Assembly: GCF_018446385.1 (NCBI RefSeq)
Contig: NC_055986.1
Span: 28,021,593 to 28,085,592 of the forward strand
From: Zingiber officinale
Lineage: Eukaryota; Streptophyta; Magnoliopsida; Zingiberales; Zingiberaceae
DNA: 64,000 nucleotides
Reading direction: 5' to 3'
Shown one piece after another: positions 1 through 12,071 of the stretch. Below the pieces are notes generated by a model. That model worked only from the letters and a program-made list of their open reading frames with translations. It ran no database searches and was not told the origin of the DNA. The position numbers and the translations under genes were made by a program. Position 1 is the first letter of the stretch. Each line of letters starts with the position of its first letter.

Positions 1-722
1 TATTTTTGAGAGACGAGAAGCCGGAGTGAAAGTTTGCTCGAGGAGAAGGCTGAAAAATGGGTTCGGGTAAGACCTATTCCGGATGGACAAAATCACCCAA
101 ACAAACGGAGCCGAAATGGGAGAAAGACCAGACAGTCAACAAACATGTTGACTGTCCAGACCGGTCCGGGCACCCGGGTCCCCAGGCGCAGCCAGGGCGC
201 CCTAGGTGGGCGCCCTAGATGCGAGTTGAGTCAACCCAGTTTAGGCGCCCGACTGGTCTAGGCATTCGAACTAGAAAAATTCTATCCTTCACGAGCCGTT
301 GCGACATGGATAAAGTTTTATCCACGTTCAGGCACCCGAAGCCATTCTAGGCGCCTCGAGTAGCTTGACCAGCAAGCTATAAATAAAGTCTTTATCTCTG
401 TAGTTGAAACAACACACTTTGTACTCAAAGTTTTATTCTGTTTTCACTTTCTGAGAGTTATTCTCGTGTAAGAGGCTTCTCCTCCTCTGATGCTTTGTTT
501 GAGAAGGAGATTGTCTTACTAAGCTTAATTTCCTTGGAGTAGCAATCCTCTGATTACCAACTGAGTAAACGATCTTTCTCATATTCATTTTTGTTATTCT
601 ACTTATTCCTTTTAATTAAGTGTATAATTGTGAAGCCCAATTGTTTGAGAAAGGTGTTTTCCTTTTTTTTTTTTTTGTACAGTGCAATTCACTCCCCTCT
701 TGCCGGCCACAAGGGACCAACA
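1..722 (+). mobile_element. 3' part of a Sirevirus-like LTR (element G), left end outside window
   Basis: No credible coding frame is present. The segment has GGGCGCC-type GC motifs near 190-350, a TATA box (TATAAATAAAG) at 378-388, and a terminus reading CACTCCCCTCTTGCCGG followed by GGGACCAACA. This is the usual architecture and end of Sirevirus-type LTRs. After 722 the sequence switches at once to copia coding sequence of element A, so 722 is taken as the LTR end. The 5-base target duplication cannot be confirmed because the other flank lies outside the window. Family assignment is inference. Confidence 0.6.
378..388 (+). promoter_or_regulatory. TATA box of LTR G
   Basis: TATAAATAAAG lies downstream of GC-rich GGCGCC repeats and about 340 bases before the LTR end, the position expected for the U3/R promoter of an LTR. 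Confidence 0.5.
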
Positions 723-1021
723 CTCTCCTTATCAAGGTACGGAACAAATTATGGTTGGCAATGGTATGACTCTTCCCATATCAAATATTGGTGACTCATC
801 TATTTTTAGCCCTACCAGATTATTGCAGCTTATATATTACATATGCCTACCATCACTAAGAATTTACTCAGTGTTGCTCATTTTATGGCTAACAATAGTG
901 TATTTTTTTTTTAATTTCATCCGACCTTTTGTGTTATTAAGGATTAGGCTATGAACGTGGAACTACTTCAAGGTACCCTTAAAGATGGTCTTTATTGTCT
1001 AGCCCAGACTGGTGAGCCCGC
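723..1021 (+). pseudogene. Element A (old Ty1/copia), piece 1: protease to pre-integrase region
   Basis: The translation around 728-810 contains GNGMTLPISNIG, typical of the stretch after the copia protease. After a frame change it continues with SITKNLLSVAHFMANNS and a GTLKDGLY-like block (about 850-1000), which leads into the GAG-pre-integrase domain in plant copia elements. It stops inside this domain at 1021, where element B is inserted. The continuation (HHCLGH-like zinc finger) resumes at 11021. Frameshifts and stops show it is non-functional. Confidence 0.8.
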
Positions 1022-3466
1022 TGTTGGAGTGTATACTAAAAACCTAGCTTTTGTAAACATTTATTTTTTGAAATAAAAGAATCACATTGGTCAATATCTA
1101 CATTTATTTGTTAAATGTAATTGTTCAATTAATTTATATAGTAGACAACATGGTGTGTGGTGTCACACACAGAAGATCATGTTGTCAGTTCTTTATAAAT
1201 TATAAATAGTTGCTCACGACTAAGATGGAAAGGAACAAACCATCGGAATAGTCATAGTGTAATTAAGTATTAGTTTATCTTGATTAATAAATTACACTGG
1301 TACACTCTAAGTGTATTGAGTAGGACCATTTTAGGTAAGTTCTTTTTGTACTGACTTAATAAAAGAACTAAACCTTAGTTATTATGGAAGTGTGTGCTCT
1401 TAATCCTAATATAATAACAAACACATATATTTAATATTTATTTCTTTGACTTATCAAAGGGTGAGGTTTAGCTCAATAAATCAATATGCCCGGTAAGTTG
1501 GGAAATGATACTACTTATAGTGTGTGTTGTTGATTATAGAAGGAATCTGTGTCCTAGTTATATAGGTTGAGAATGTCCCCAAGAGGAGCTCATAAGGATT
1601 GTCATGTTAAACCCTGCAGGTGGACTTAGTCCGACATGATAATAAAGTTGAGTGGTACTACTCTTGGAGCTAGATATTAATTAAGTGAGTTGTCAGTAAC
1701 TTACGTAATTAGTGGACATTCGTTATTTTAAACATAGGGAGACTAACACACTCATGATAAGAAGGAGCCCATAATGTAATTTGGGATTGGTGTGGTAGTG
1801 CGATAATAACTCTCTAGTGGAATGAGTTATTATCGATGAACTTGAGTTGTGTGTTCAGGGCAAACATAGGATACTCAAACTCATCGGAAGGCCAAAACTA
1901 ATTTCTCCTCTAGGTCCCTGTCGTAGCATCATTAAACCCTCAAGTCAATCCAAAAGAAAGGTCCATCTTGGTGACCAAGAAGGGGGCCGGTCCATTGCTT
2001 GGACCAAGCAATGGCCGACCACATTATCCTCTTAAAGGGCTGGCCCTTTTGCTTGGTGCCCAAGCATGTAGGGGCCGACCACAATAATTCAAACAAGGAG
2101 GGGTGTTTTGAATTTTTTAAAATCTTCTCTTTGTAGAAAACTACAAGTTTTAAAAGAGAGATTTTAAAATATAAAACTTTCCTTATTTGAATTAAGCCAC
2201 ATGTTTTAAAAGAAAGTTTAAAAGTTTTAAAACTTTTCTTTTTTAACCATCCTCATGGTTTAAGAAAAAAAAGGAAGAGAAGTTTTAAAATTTAAATTTT
2301 CTATCACCATGTTAAAAAGAAAATTTTATAAGAGAACTTTTAAATTTTAAAACATGGTTTTAATTTTTAAAACTTTCATTTTTTAACTCCTACTTTAGGA
2401 AATTGAAAGAGAGCTTGTAAAATTTTATAAGAGGATTTCTTCTTGTAAAATTTTATAAAAAAATATATTTCTTTCCTCTTAAGGGGGTCGGCCACCCTTG
2501 CTTGGTGCCCAAGCAAGGTGGCCGGCCAAATAGAAATAATATTAAAATCATCATCCAATGATTTGGTGATTGATTCAATCAAGAGGAAAGAAAAGGAAAA
2601 TAAAAAGGAAAAAGGAAAAACAAGAGGAAGATTTTAATCTTTGTAAAAATTCTTCCCTTATTTAATTTGCCTTGGGCGAGTAATATAAAAGAAGGGGTGA
2701 GGAGACCTCATGAGACACAATTCTTATTCTCTTGCTTGGAGATCTTGGTGTGGCTGGCCCCTTCTCTCTCTCTCTTCCCTTGCTCTCTTTTCCTTGGTGG
2801 TGGTGGTGGCCGAATATTAGAGGAGGAAGAAGAAAGCTCTTGGGTGGTGTTCATCTTGGAGGATCGTCGCCCACACGACGTCCAAGGTGAGGTGAGGAAT
2901 ACGGCAGAAGATCTCGAGGTCATTAGCATACAAAGAGAAGGTATAATTAGCAATTATTTTCCGCATCATGCTAGCTATTTCTTTTTGTAAGAATTCTAAA
3001 CACAAGAGGCATTAGATCTAGTATTTCGAATTAGTTTTTCGAGTTTGTGTTTTCTTTATTTTCGAATTTGTTATTCGATTGTTCTTTTTGGTTAACCTAG
3101 AGTTATTTAAGGAGATTAAATATTAGCTTTCCTTAAAAGGCTTTGTTTAGGCGGTGGTGATTGCTCCCATATCCAAGAAGGTCATGTGCCTCGCCATGCA
3201 GTCCTGGAAGCTAATTTTGGAAATTAATATTTAATGGAATTAATAACATAGGTGGATTTGAATCAATAGTGTTAAGTTCTACTTGTGATTCAAATCTAAA
3301 CCATTAAGAACAGATAAGTTAAATTTGGAATCAATGATGTTAAGTTCCGTCTGCGATTCCTAATTTAACTTCTAAGAACACAATAGGTTATTTAAGGAAA
3401 GGTTCAACACTTGTACAAAATTTTTGTACAGTGGAATCGGTACGATTTTCCTAGGACTAACCAACA
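1022..3466 (+). repeat. 5' LTR of element B
   Basis: This 2445-base LTR starts TGTTGGAGTGTATACT and ends ACTAACCAACA. It repeats closely at 8560-11015. It contains a TATA box (TATAAAAG) at 2684-2691 and strong inverted repeats near 1992-2014 and 2487-2527. Short frames within it are chance readings of LTR sequence and are not annotated. Confidence 0.9.
2684..2691 (+). promoter_or_regulatory. TATA box in B 5' LTR
   Basis: TATAAAAG is followed by GAAGGGGTGAGGAG. The same site occurs at 10224-10231 in the 3' LTR and, on the minus strand, in both LTRs of element E, so it is conserved across the family. Confidence 0.55.
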
Positions 3467-3468
3467 AT

Positions 3469-3480
3469 TGGTATTAAAGC
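3469..3480 (+). other. Primer-binding site of element B (decayed)
   Basis: TGGTATTAAAGC lies two bases after the LTR end and matches the plant initiator-Met primer site TGGTATCAGAGC with two changes. The leader 3481-4577 that follows has no credible gene. It matches, in reverse, the leader of element E at 23366-24471. Confidence 0.8.
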
Positions 3481-4577
3481 TATGATTTGCCTCTGTGTGT
3501 TTTGGTTTTCAAATTAATTATGCACATGCCATACATAATTTAGGCAGGATAATAGTAGGATGTGCTAACTTTGTGGTTGCAGGCTCCAACTATTATGACA
3601 TTTAGATATTGTGTGTGATTGGACCCTTGGACATGTCAAGGGCATTATTTTGTGTGCATGATTGTATGTATCAAATACAGTAGGAGCTGTATTATTTTTA
3701 GAATTTTATTTTTTGTTCAATCTAGAATATATGTACATTCCTTTATGGAATATATGAACGATATATGTAAAATTCTATATTTGTCGCGGATCGTATCTTT
3801 GCGAGGCATGGTGCTTTTGGAGGACCAGAGACGCAACGGAATAAGAAGCAAGATAGATGCGACAACTCAACCCGATGGCGGTGGCTAAAGATGGCAGCAA
3901 CTAGGGTTGGAGCATACTGAAGACAGTGATAGAAAAGGCCATAATAGTTGGAAAATTAATTTCCAAATTTATTGTTTTTATTTACTGTGATGTTTATGTG
4001 CATGTGATGTATGCTAGCATAGGTTAAAATCCTCATTTTTAAATAACTAAGTGGGAGAGAGATTTTAATAAATTCCACAGTCTCCATTACTGGTTTGTAA
4101 GTGATGCAAACAAACTTGCGCGTTGGCTCTGAGTGCCTTCCTCCATATCGGATGATTTTGTTTGTGGATCACTAGATCAAACTTTCATTTTGGATAACTA
4201 TAGGAAATTAATTAAGAGCGTGTGATCTTCTCCATCGGAAGGGGCACAATCTTATTAATGGACTAAGTGTTAAGTAATGGTGTACACTTAGGCATGTCTA
4301 ATAGTATCCTCCCCATCGGAGTCACTGCTATTATTTGTGTGATCGAAGGAAAACCAACTATTAATTTTATTTGTCATAAAGTTTGGTTGACAAGAATAAA
4401 ATTAATGGGTAAAACCTCCTCTTACAAATGCTTGATTTTGTATACGTCCACACTATCGTGGCATGCAAAATTCACGGTGATTTGAGGTGTTGGTTAATTT
4501 AAAATAGTATTGTTTGAGGAATCAATATTATTCTAAATTTAGAGTCTTGACCAAAGTTTATTTTTGTGATTCTTAGG

Positions 4578-7500
4578 ATAACTTTCAACCCACTAGCCAT
4601 TATACTGAAAGAGAACAAATTTACTGGTCCCAACTATATTGATTGGAAAAGGAACCTAGACATTGTTCTTACTACTGAGAGCTATAAGTTTGTACTGACT
4701 GAGGCTTGCCCTGATGCACCTAACGGTGACTCTACCCTAGAGGAGATTGAGTATTATAAGAAATGGGTAAAAGCAGATGAGATGGCATTGTGTTACATTT
4801 TGGCTTCAATGTCAAATGTATTGCAACATCAGCATCAAGATTTACCAACGGCTTATGATATAATGAACAATCTCAAAGAACTCTTTGGGCACCAGAGTTG
4901 GACTGCTAGGCAAGAGGTAATGAGAAAGTTAATAACAGCCACCATGTCTGAGGGGACACCCGTAAGGGATCATATCCTCAAAATGATGGCTTATCTGAAC
5001 GAAATACAAGTCCTTGGAGGAGAAATCGATGGGGAAACCCAGGTCGACATAATTCTCCAAATGCTATCCAGAAGTTTTGAGCAGTTCCACCTGAACTATA
5101 ACATGAACAAAAGAGAGTATACGTTGGCGAAACTTCTGACAGAACTACAGGCAGTAGAAGGAATATTTCATCACAGTTCTCAGATTCACTATGCTGAAAA
5201 TGATTCTACTTCTAAGTCGAAAGGCAAGAAGAAGAAGAAACATGTCTTTTCAGTAAAGAAGGTGAATAAACCTCAGGGTACAGGACAAAAAGCTGGAATG
5301 AAGAAGCCGAAGGGCAAGTGCTTCATCTGCAAGCAGTCAGGACATTGGAAGACAGACTGTTCTCGTAGGAATCATAACAATAAAGGTATATCTCATACTC
5401 TAGTAGTTGAAACATGTTTAGCGGTATTATCTATTAGCACCTGGTATGTAGATACGGGAGTCACTGATCATGTCTGCAATTCTTTGCAGGGGTTCCAGGA
5501 AACCCAACGACTATTTGAAGAAGAGATAACCATCTACATGGGCAATGCTACTAAGGTGGCGGCTGTTGCAGTGGGAGACGTCTACTTATCTTTTGATAGG
5601 AATAGAAGTTTGATTTTAAGAAATTATCTTTATGTACTCATTTTTAGAAAGAATTTAATTTCAGTTTCTAAACTGTATTTGGATGGATATTCTGTTTCCT
5701 TTAATAACAATGTGATTATAAAGAGAAATAAGGTGATTATCTGTTCTGGTGCATTGGTTGACAATTTATATACTTTAAATCCAATTTCTCCCACAAAGCA
5801 AAATATGAAAATTAATAACACATCTTCTAATTCCAATAAGAGAAATGAACCTTCGGAGATGAACCAAACGTATCTTTGGCATCTAAGGCTTAGTCATATT
5901 AACTTAAGTAGGATTCAAATACTCATAGCTGATGGACTCTTGGGTCCATTAGAGTTGGAAAATTTTCCAACCTGTGAATCTTGCTTGGAAGGTAAGATGA
6001 CCAAGAGACCTTTTAAGGCCAAGGGGTATAGAGCCAAAGAAGCATTAGAATTGGTTCATTCTGATCTGTGTGGTCCTATGTCTATCCAGGTAAGAGGTGG
6101 TTTTGAATATTTTGTCTCTTTTATAGATGATTATTCAAGATACGGATACATTTACTTAATGCGCCGCAAGTCTGAGTGCTTTGATAAATTCAAAAAATAC
6201 AAGGCTGATGTGGAGAAACGCCTTGGTAAAAGTATCAAGACACTACGGTCTGATCGTGGTGGCGAATTCCTCTTAGGAGAGTTTAGGAATTACTTATCAG
6301 AGGTCGGGATTCAATCCCAATTATCCACACCTGGTACACCCCAACAGAATGGTGTGGCAAAATGAAGGAATATGACTCTTATGGAGATGGTTAGATCGAT
6401 GATGAGTTATTCAAAATTACCAAATTCATTTTGGGGATACGCTCTTGAAACGACAGCGCACATTCTGAACTTAGTACCTTCTAAATCAGTATCCTCTATT
6501 CCCACAGAATTATGGAATGGGCGAAAGCCCAGTCTAAGACATATTCAGATTTGGGGTAGTCCAGCACATGTGCTAAATCTGGATGCTGATAAGTTAGAAT
6601 CTCGTACAGAAGTGCGCGTGTTTGTGGGATATCCCAGAGGAACGAAAGGTGGTTTATTTTATAGTCCTAAAGACCAGAAGGTCATTGTTAGTACCAATGC
6701 CCAGTTTTTATAAGAAGACTATATAATGGACCACAAGCCCAGTAGTAAAATTGTTCTAGAAGAACTTAGAGAGGACACGTCTACTTTAGTACCAACAGTA
6801 CAAGATGAAGTACCACAAGAGACTGCAACACGTGTCACACATGATACATAACCACCGACAGTGCCTCGTCGTAGTGAAAGGGTTGTAAGGCAACCTGAGA
6901 TATTCATGTTTTTGGGAGAGTCTTCAGACTTAATCCCGGGCAAACATGAACCTGATCCCCGGACATATGACGAAGCACTCCAAGATATAGATGCAGTATC
7001 TTGGCAAAAGACAATGAATTCAGAAATAAAATCTATATATTCTAATAAGGTCTGGGAGCTTGTAGAACCACCTGATGGTGTAAAAGCCGTTGGATGCAAG
7101 TGGATCTACAAAAGGAAAAGAGGGATAGACGGGAAGGTAGAAACCTTCAAAGCAAGGCTTGTTACGAAAGGGTACACTAGGAAAGAGGGAATCGATTATG
7201 AGGAGACATTTTCGCCGGTAGCCATGCTTAAGTCTATCCGGATACTCTTATCCATTGCCACTCATATGGATTATGAGATTTGGCAAATGTATGTCAAGAC
7301 AGCTTTCCTTAATGGGAGTCTTGAAGAAAACATCCATATGAAGCAACCAGAAGGGTTCATTGAAAAGGGCAAAGAGCATCTAGTGTGCAAGCTCAATCAG
7401 TCCATTTATGGACTGAAGCAAACTTCAAGATCTTGGAACGTCCAGTTTAACGAAGTAATCCAGTCATATGGATTTATTCAGTGTTCGGATGAGTCTTGTG

Positions 7501-8537
7501 TATACAAGATGTGTAACGAAAATGTGATGGTATTTCTTGTACTATACGTAGATGATATTTTGTTAATTGGCAACAATGTCAAGGTATTATCGGACGTAAG
7601 GGTCTGGTTGTCCAAACAATTTGATATGAAGGACTTAGGAGAATGTGCACGCATTCTTGGGATCAAAGTCATAAGGGATCGCAAGAAAAGAATGTTGTGC
7701 ATATCTCAAGCTTCATATATAGATACGATCCTTGCTCGTTTTAGCATGCAGAACTCCAAGAAAGGTTTCTTACTTTTTAGGCATGGAGTAGCCTTATCTA
7801 AAGAGATGTCTCCGAAGACATCAAAGGAGATAGAGGATATGAAGGTAGTTCCTTATGCTTCGGCTGTAGGAAGCCTTATGTATGCAATGCTGTGTATGAG
7901 ACCTGATATCTATTTTACCATGGGTATGGTTAGCAGATATCAGAGTAACCCTAGACAAAGACATTGGACTGCTATAAAGCATATATTAAAGTACCTGAGA
8001 AGGACTAGAGATTATATGCTAGTCTACCAAGCAGACGATTTGCTCCCTGTGGGTTACACAGATTCAGACTTCCAATCAGATAGGGACAATAGTAAGTCTA
8101 CGCTAGGCTATGTGTTTACTCTAGGAGGTGGAGCCATTGCATGGAGGAATGTTAAGCATAAATGCGTCTCAGACTCAACCATGGAAGCTGAGTATGTGGC
8201 AGGCTCTGAGGCAGCTAAAGAAGCTGTATGGCTCAGGAACTTTCTAATGGACTTAGATATGATTCCTGGTTTGCCCAAAATCATCACAATTTATTGTGAT
8301 AATAGCGGTGCAGTTGCAAACTCGAAGGAACCATGAGCCCATAAGGCAAGTAAACATATAGAGCGCAAGTACCACCTGATATGAGACATCGTCAAGCGAG
8401 GAGAAGTTGTCGTCGCCAAGATTGCGTCAACAGATAACCTGGCAGATCCTTTCACTAAGACCCTTCTGGCGAAAGCTTTTGATCGGCATGTGGAGGGGGT
8501 GGGAATCAGATGTATGGCAACAGATATGACAGCTTAG
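4578..8537 (+). pseudogene. gag-pol of element B with five in-frame stops
   Basis: This is a single frame of about 1320 codons encoding a copia polyprotein. In order it has UBN2-type Gag from 4578, the zinc knuckle CFICKQSGHWKTDC (about 5320-5361), protease DTG (about 5450), integrase HHCC (WHLRLSH to CESCLEG) and core (FIDDYSRYGY, GTPQQNG), reverse transcriptase with YVDD at 7545-7556, and RNase H (STMEAEY, YCDNSGA, ending NLADPFTK). The start codon reads ATA at 4578, where element E has ATG. Stops occur at 6363, 6711, 6849, 8334 and 8382. Most look like C-to-T changes (CGA to TGA). The first catalytic Asp of the reverse transcriptase is Tyr (TAT at 7290-7292). The normal stop is TAG at 8535-8537. 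Confidence 0.93.
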
Positions 8538-8549
8538 TCTTTTAGTATA

Positions 8550-8559
8550 AGTGGGAGAT
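8550..8559 (+). other. Polypurine tract of element B
   Basis: AGTGGGAGAT directly precedes the 3' LTR start at 8560. This is the standard plus-strand primer position. Element E has the matching GTATAAGTGGGAGAT on the other strand. Confidence 0.75.
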
Positions 8560-11015
8560 TGTTAGAGTATATACTAAAAGCCTAGCTTTTGTAAACATTT
8601 ATTTTTTGAAATAAAAGAATCACATTGGTCAATATCTACATTTATTTGTTAAATGTAATTGTTCAATTAAGTTATATAGTAGATAACATGGTGTGTGGTG
8701 TCACACACAGAAGATCATGTTGTTGGTTCTTTATAAATTATAAATAGTTGCTCATGACTAAGATGGAAAGAAACAAACCATCGAAATAGTTGTAGTGTAA
8801 TTAAGTATTAGTTTATCTTGATTAATAAATTACCCTGGTACACTCTAAGTGTATTGAGTAGGACCATTTTAGGTAAGTTTTTTTGTACTGACTTAATAAA
8901 AGAACTAGACCTTAGTTATTATGAAAGTGTGTGCTCTTAATCCTAATATAATAACAAGCACATATATTTAATATTTATTTCTTTGACTTATCAAAGGGTG
9001 AGGTTTAGCTCGATAAATCAATATGCCCGATAAGTTGGGAAATGATACTACTTATAGTGTGTGTTGTTGATTATAGAAGGAATCTATGTCCTAGTTATCT
9101 AGGTTGAGAATGTCCCCAAAAGGAGCTTATAAGGATTGTCATGTTAAACCCTGCAGGTGGACTTAGTCCAACATGACAATGAAGTTAAGTGGTACTACTC
9201 TTGGAGCTAGATATTAATTAAGTGAGTTGTCAGTAACTTACTTAATTAGTGGACATTCGTTATCTTAAACACAGGGAGACTAACACACTCATGATAAAAA
9301 GGAGCCCATAATGTAATTTGGGTTTGGTGTGGTAGTGCGATAATAACTCTCTAGTGGAATGAATTATTATCGATGAACTTGAGTTGTGTATTCGAGGCAA
9401 ACATGGGATACTCAAGCTCATCGGAAGGCCAAAACCAATTTCTCCTCTAGGTCCCTGTCGTAGCCTCATTAAACCCTCAAGTTCATCCAAAAGAAAGACC
9501 CATCTTGGTGTCCAAGAAGGGGGTCGATCCATTGCTTGGTGACCAAGCAATGGTCGGCCACATTATCCTCTTAAAGGGCTGGCCCTTTTGCTTGGTGCCC
9601 AAACATGTAGGGGCAGGCCACAATAATTCAAACAAGGAGGGATGTTTTGAATTTTTAAAATCTTCTCTTTATAGAAAACTACAAGTTTTAAAAGAGATAT
9701 TTTGAAATATAAAACTTTCCTTATTTGAATTAGGCCACATATTTTAAAAGAAATTTTAAAAGTTTTAAAACTTTCCTTTTTTAACCATCCTCATGGTTTA
9801 AGAAAAAAAGGAAGAGAAGTTTTAAAATTTAAATTTTCTATTAACATGTTAAAAAAGAAAATTTTATAAGAGAAGTTTTAAATTTTAAACATGGTTTTAA
9901 TTTTTAAAACTTTCCTTTTTTAACTCCTACTTTAGGAAATTGAAAGAGAGTTTGTAAAATTTTGTAAGAGGATTTCTTCTTATAAAATTTTATAAAAATA
10001 TATATATATATATTTCTTTCCTCTTAAGGGGGTCGGCCACCCTTGCTTGGTGCCCAAGCAAGGTGGCCGGCCAAATAGAAATAATATTAAAATTATCATC
10101 CAATGATTTGGTGATTGATTCAATCAAGAGGAAAGAAAAGAAAAATAAAAAGGGAAAAGAAAAAACAAGAGGAAGATTTTAATTTTTGTAAAAATTCTTC
10201 CCTTATTTGTCTTGGGCGAGTAATATAAAAGAAGGGGTGAGGAGACCTCATGAGACACAATTCTTATTCTCTTGCTTGGAGATCTTGGTGTGGTCGGCCC
10301 CTTCTCTCTCTCTCTCTCTCTCTTCCCTTGCTCTCTTTTCCTTGGTGGTGGTGGTGGCCGAATATTAGAGGAGGAAGAAGAAAGCTCTTGGGTGGTGTTC
10401 ATCTTGGAGGATCGTCGCCCACACGACGTCCAAGGCGAGACGAGGAATACGGCAGAAGATCTCGAGGTCATTAGCATACAAAGAGATGGTATAATTAGCA
10501 ATTATTTTCCGCATCATGCTAGTTATTTCTTTTTGTAAGAATTCTAAACACAAGAGGCATTAGATCTAGTATTTCGAATTAGTTTTTCAAGTTTGTGTTT
10601 TCTTTGTTTTCGAATTTGTGATTCGATTGTTCTTTTTGGTTAACCTAGAGTTATTTAAGGAAATTAAATATTAGCTTTCCTTAAAAGGCTTTGTCTAGGC
10701 GGTGGTGGTTGCTCCCATATCCAAGAAGGTCATGTGCCTCGCCATGCAGTCCTGGAAGCCAATTTTGGAAATTAATATTTAATGGAATTAATAACATAGG
10801 TGGATTTGAATCAATAGTGTTAAGTTCCGCTTGTGATTCAAATCTAAATCATTAAGAACAGATAAGTTAAATTTGGAATCAATGATGCTAAGTTCCATCT
10901 GCGATTCCTAATTTAACTTCTAAAGAACATAATAGGTTATTTAAGGAAAGGTTCGACACTTGTACAAAATTTTTGTTCAGTGGAACCGGTACGATTTTCC
11001 TAGGACTAACCAACA
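8560..11015 (+). repeat. 3' LTR of element B
   Basis: This 2456-base copy of 1022-3466 starts TGTTAGAGTATATACT. Many scattered substitutions and small indels separate the two copies, including a longer CT run near 10304-10322 and a longer TA run near 10000. That indicates the insertion is not recent. Confidence 0.9.
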
Positions 11016-11020
11016 CCCGC

Positions 11021-12071
11021 TACTAGGCGATTTACTTGTCTTGGAGAGCTCTTCAGCACATGGCATCATTGTTTAGGACATCCGACATCCACTAGAGTTG
11101 CTCGTCTTATCTCTCATTATGGTCTACCTACTTTAGGCAATAAGATTATTTTTTTCTGTGATGCATGCAAATTTGGAAAGGCCCATAAACTACCTTTTAG
11201 CTATCTCAATCTTGAACTACAAGACCTCTTGATTTGATACATTCTAATGTTTGGGGACCATCCCCCGATTTCTCTACTAATGGGTATTGCTACTTTGTGC
11301 ATTTTATGGATGATTTTAGCCTCTATACTTGGATATTCTCTCTTAAAAATAAGTATGATGTACTCTTAACTTTTCTGATTTCAAACTTTTATTGAAAATC
11401 AATTTAGCAGGACAATCAAAGCAATACAGACAAATTGGGGGGAGGGGAGAATTTCGTAGTGTCTATAATCTCCCTGAACTACAAGGTATTCAACATCGCT
11501 TATCATGTCCACACATAAGTGAATAGAATGGTGTTGTTGAATGCAAAATGCATCACATCACTGAGACAGGTCTTGCTATGCTAGCACATGCCTCTATGCA
11601 CTTACTTTATTAGACTGAAGCATTTCTTACTGTAGCATACTTAATCAATCATCTTCCCACTGCCACACTGGGTTGTCGTTTTCCTTTTGAGCTATTATTT
11701 TAATGGTCTCTTGATTATGGGTTCTTTAAAAATTTTGGTTGCAGTTGCTTTCCTCTTACTCGTCCATACAATCGTCACAAGCTAGCTTTTCGATCCATTA
11801 AGTGTGTTTTTATAGGATATAGCCTATCACACAAGGGTTATCGTTATCTTTATATTCCTACAGGGAGGCTATTTATTTCTCGACATGTTGTTTTTGATGA
11901 GACCTCTTTTCCTTTTGTTGATCATAGGGATTTGAGATAACTCTATGCTCCTACTCCTATCGTAGTGGATATCCCTGTAGGCTCTGAGTCACTTGCCAAT
12001 GGTTTCTCATCATTGTTGCCCAGTAACCCCTCCACTGTCACCAGAAATTCCGCTCCTCCAACCGAGGTACA
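11021..12071 (+). pseudogene. Element A, piece 2: pre-integrase and integrase core
   Basis: The piece opens with a broken HHCLGHPTSTRVARLI zinc-finger block ending CDACKFGKAHKLPF. Integrase core remnants follow (VWGPSP, GYCYFVHFMDDFS, and a decayed QNGVVE/KHHITET block). The region after integrase (KCVFIGYSLSHKGYR, then RHVVFDETSFPF) is recognisable. Stops and frameshifts are frequent. It ends at a Pro/Ser-rich linker at 12071, where element C is inserted. The next residues of the same linker continue at 33890. Confidence 0.85.

Larger units (their letters stand above)
1022..11015 (+). mobile_element. Element B: complete Ty1/copia LTR retrotransposon inserted in element A
   Basis: This is a 9994-base element bounded by TGTTGG and CCAACA and flanked by the perfect 5-base duplication CCCGC (1017-1021 and 11016-11020). 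In order it has a 5' LTR, an iMet-type primer-binding site, an untranslated leader of about 1.1 kb, gag-pol in the order gag, protease, integrase, reverse transcriptase, RNase H (copia order), a polypurine tract and a 3' LTR. The coding region has five in-frame stops and a mutated start, so it cannot move by itself. It belongs to the same family as element E: same LTR start, same proteins. Confidence 0.93.

Noticed and set aside
10250..10553. Frames on both strands, repeated at 2667-3005
   Set aside because: They are in both LTRs of element B; CT/GGT microsatellites create the openness.
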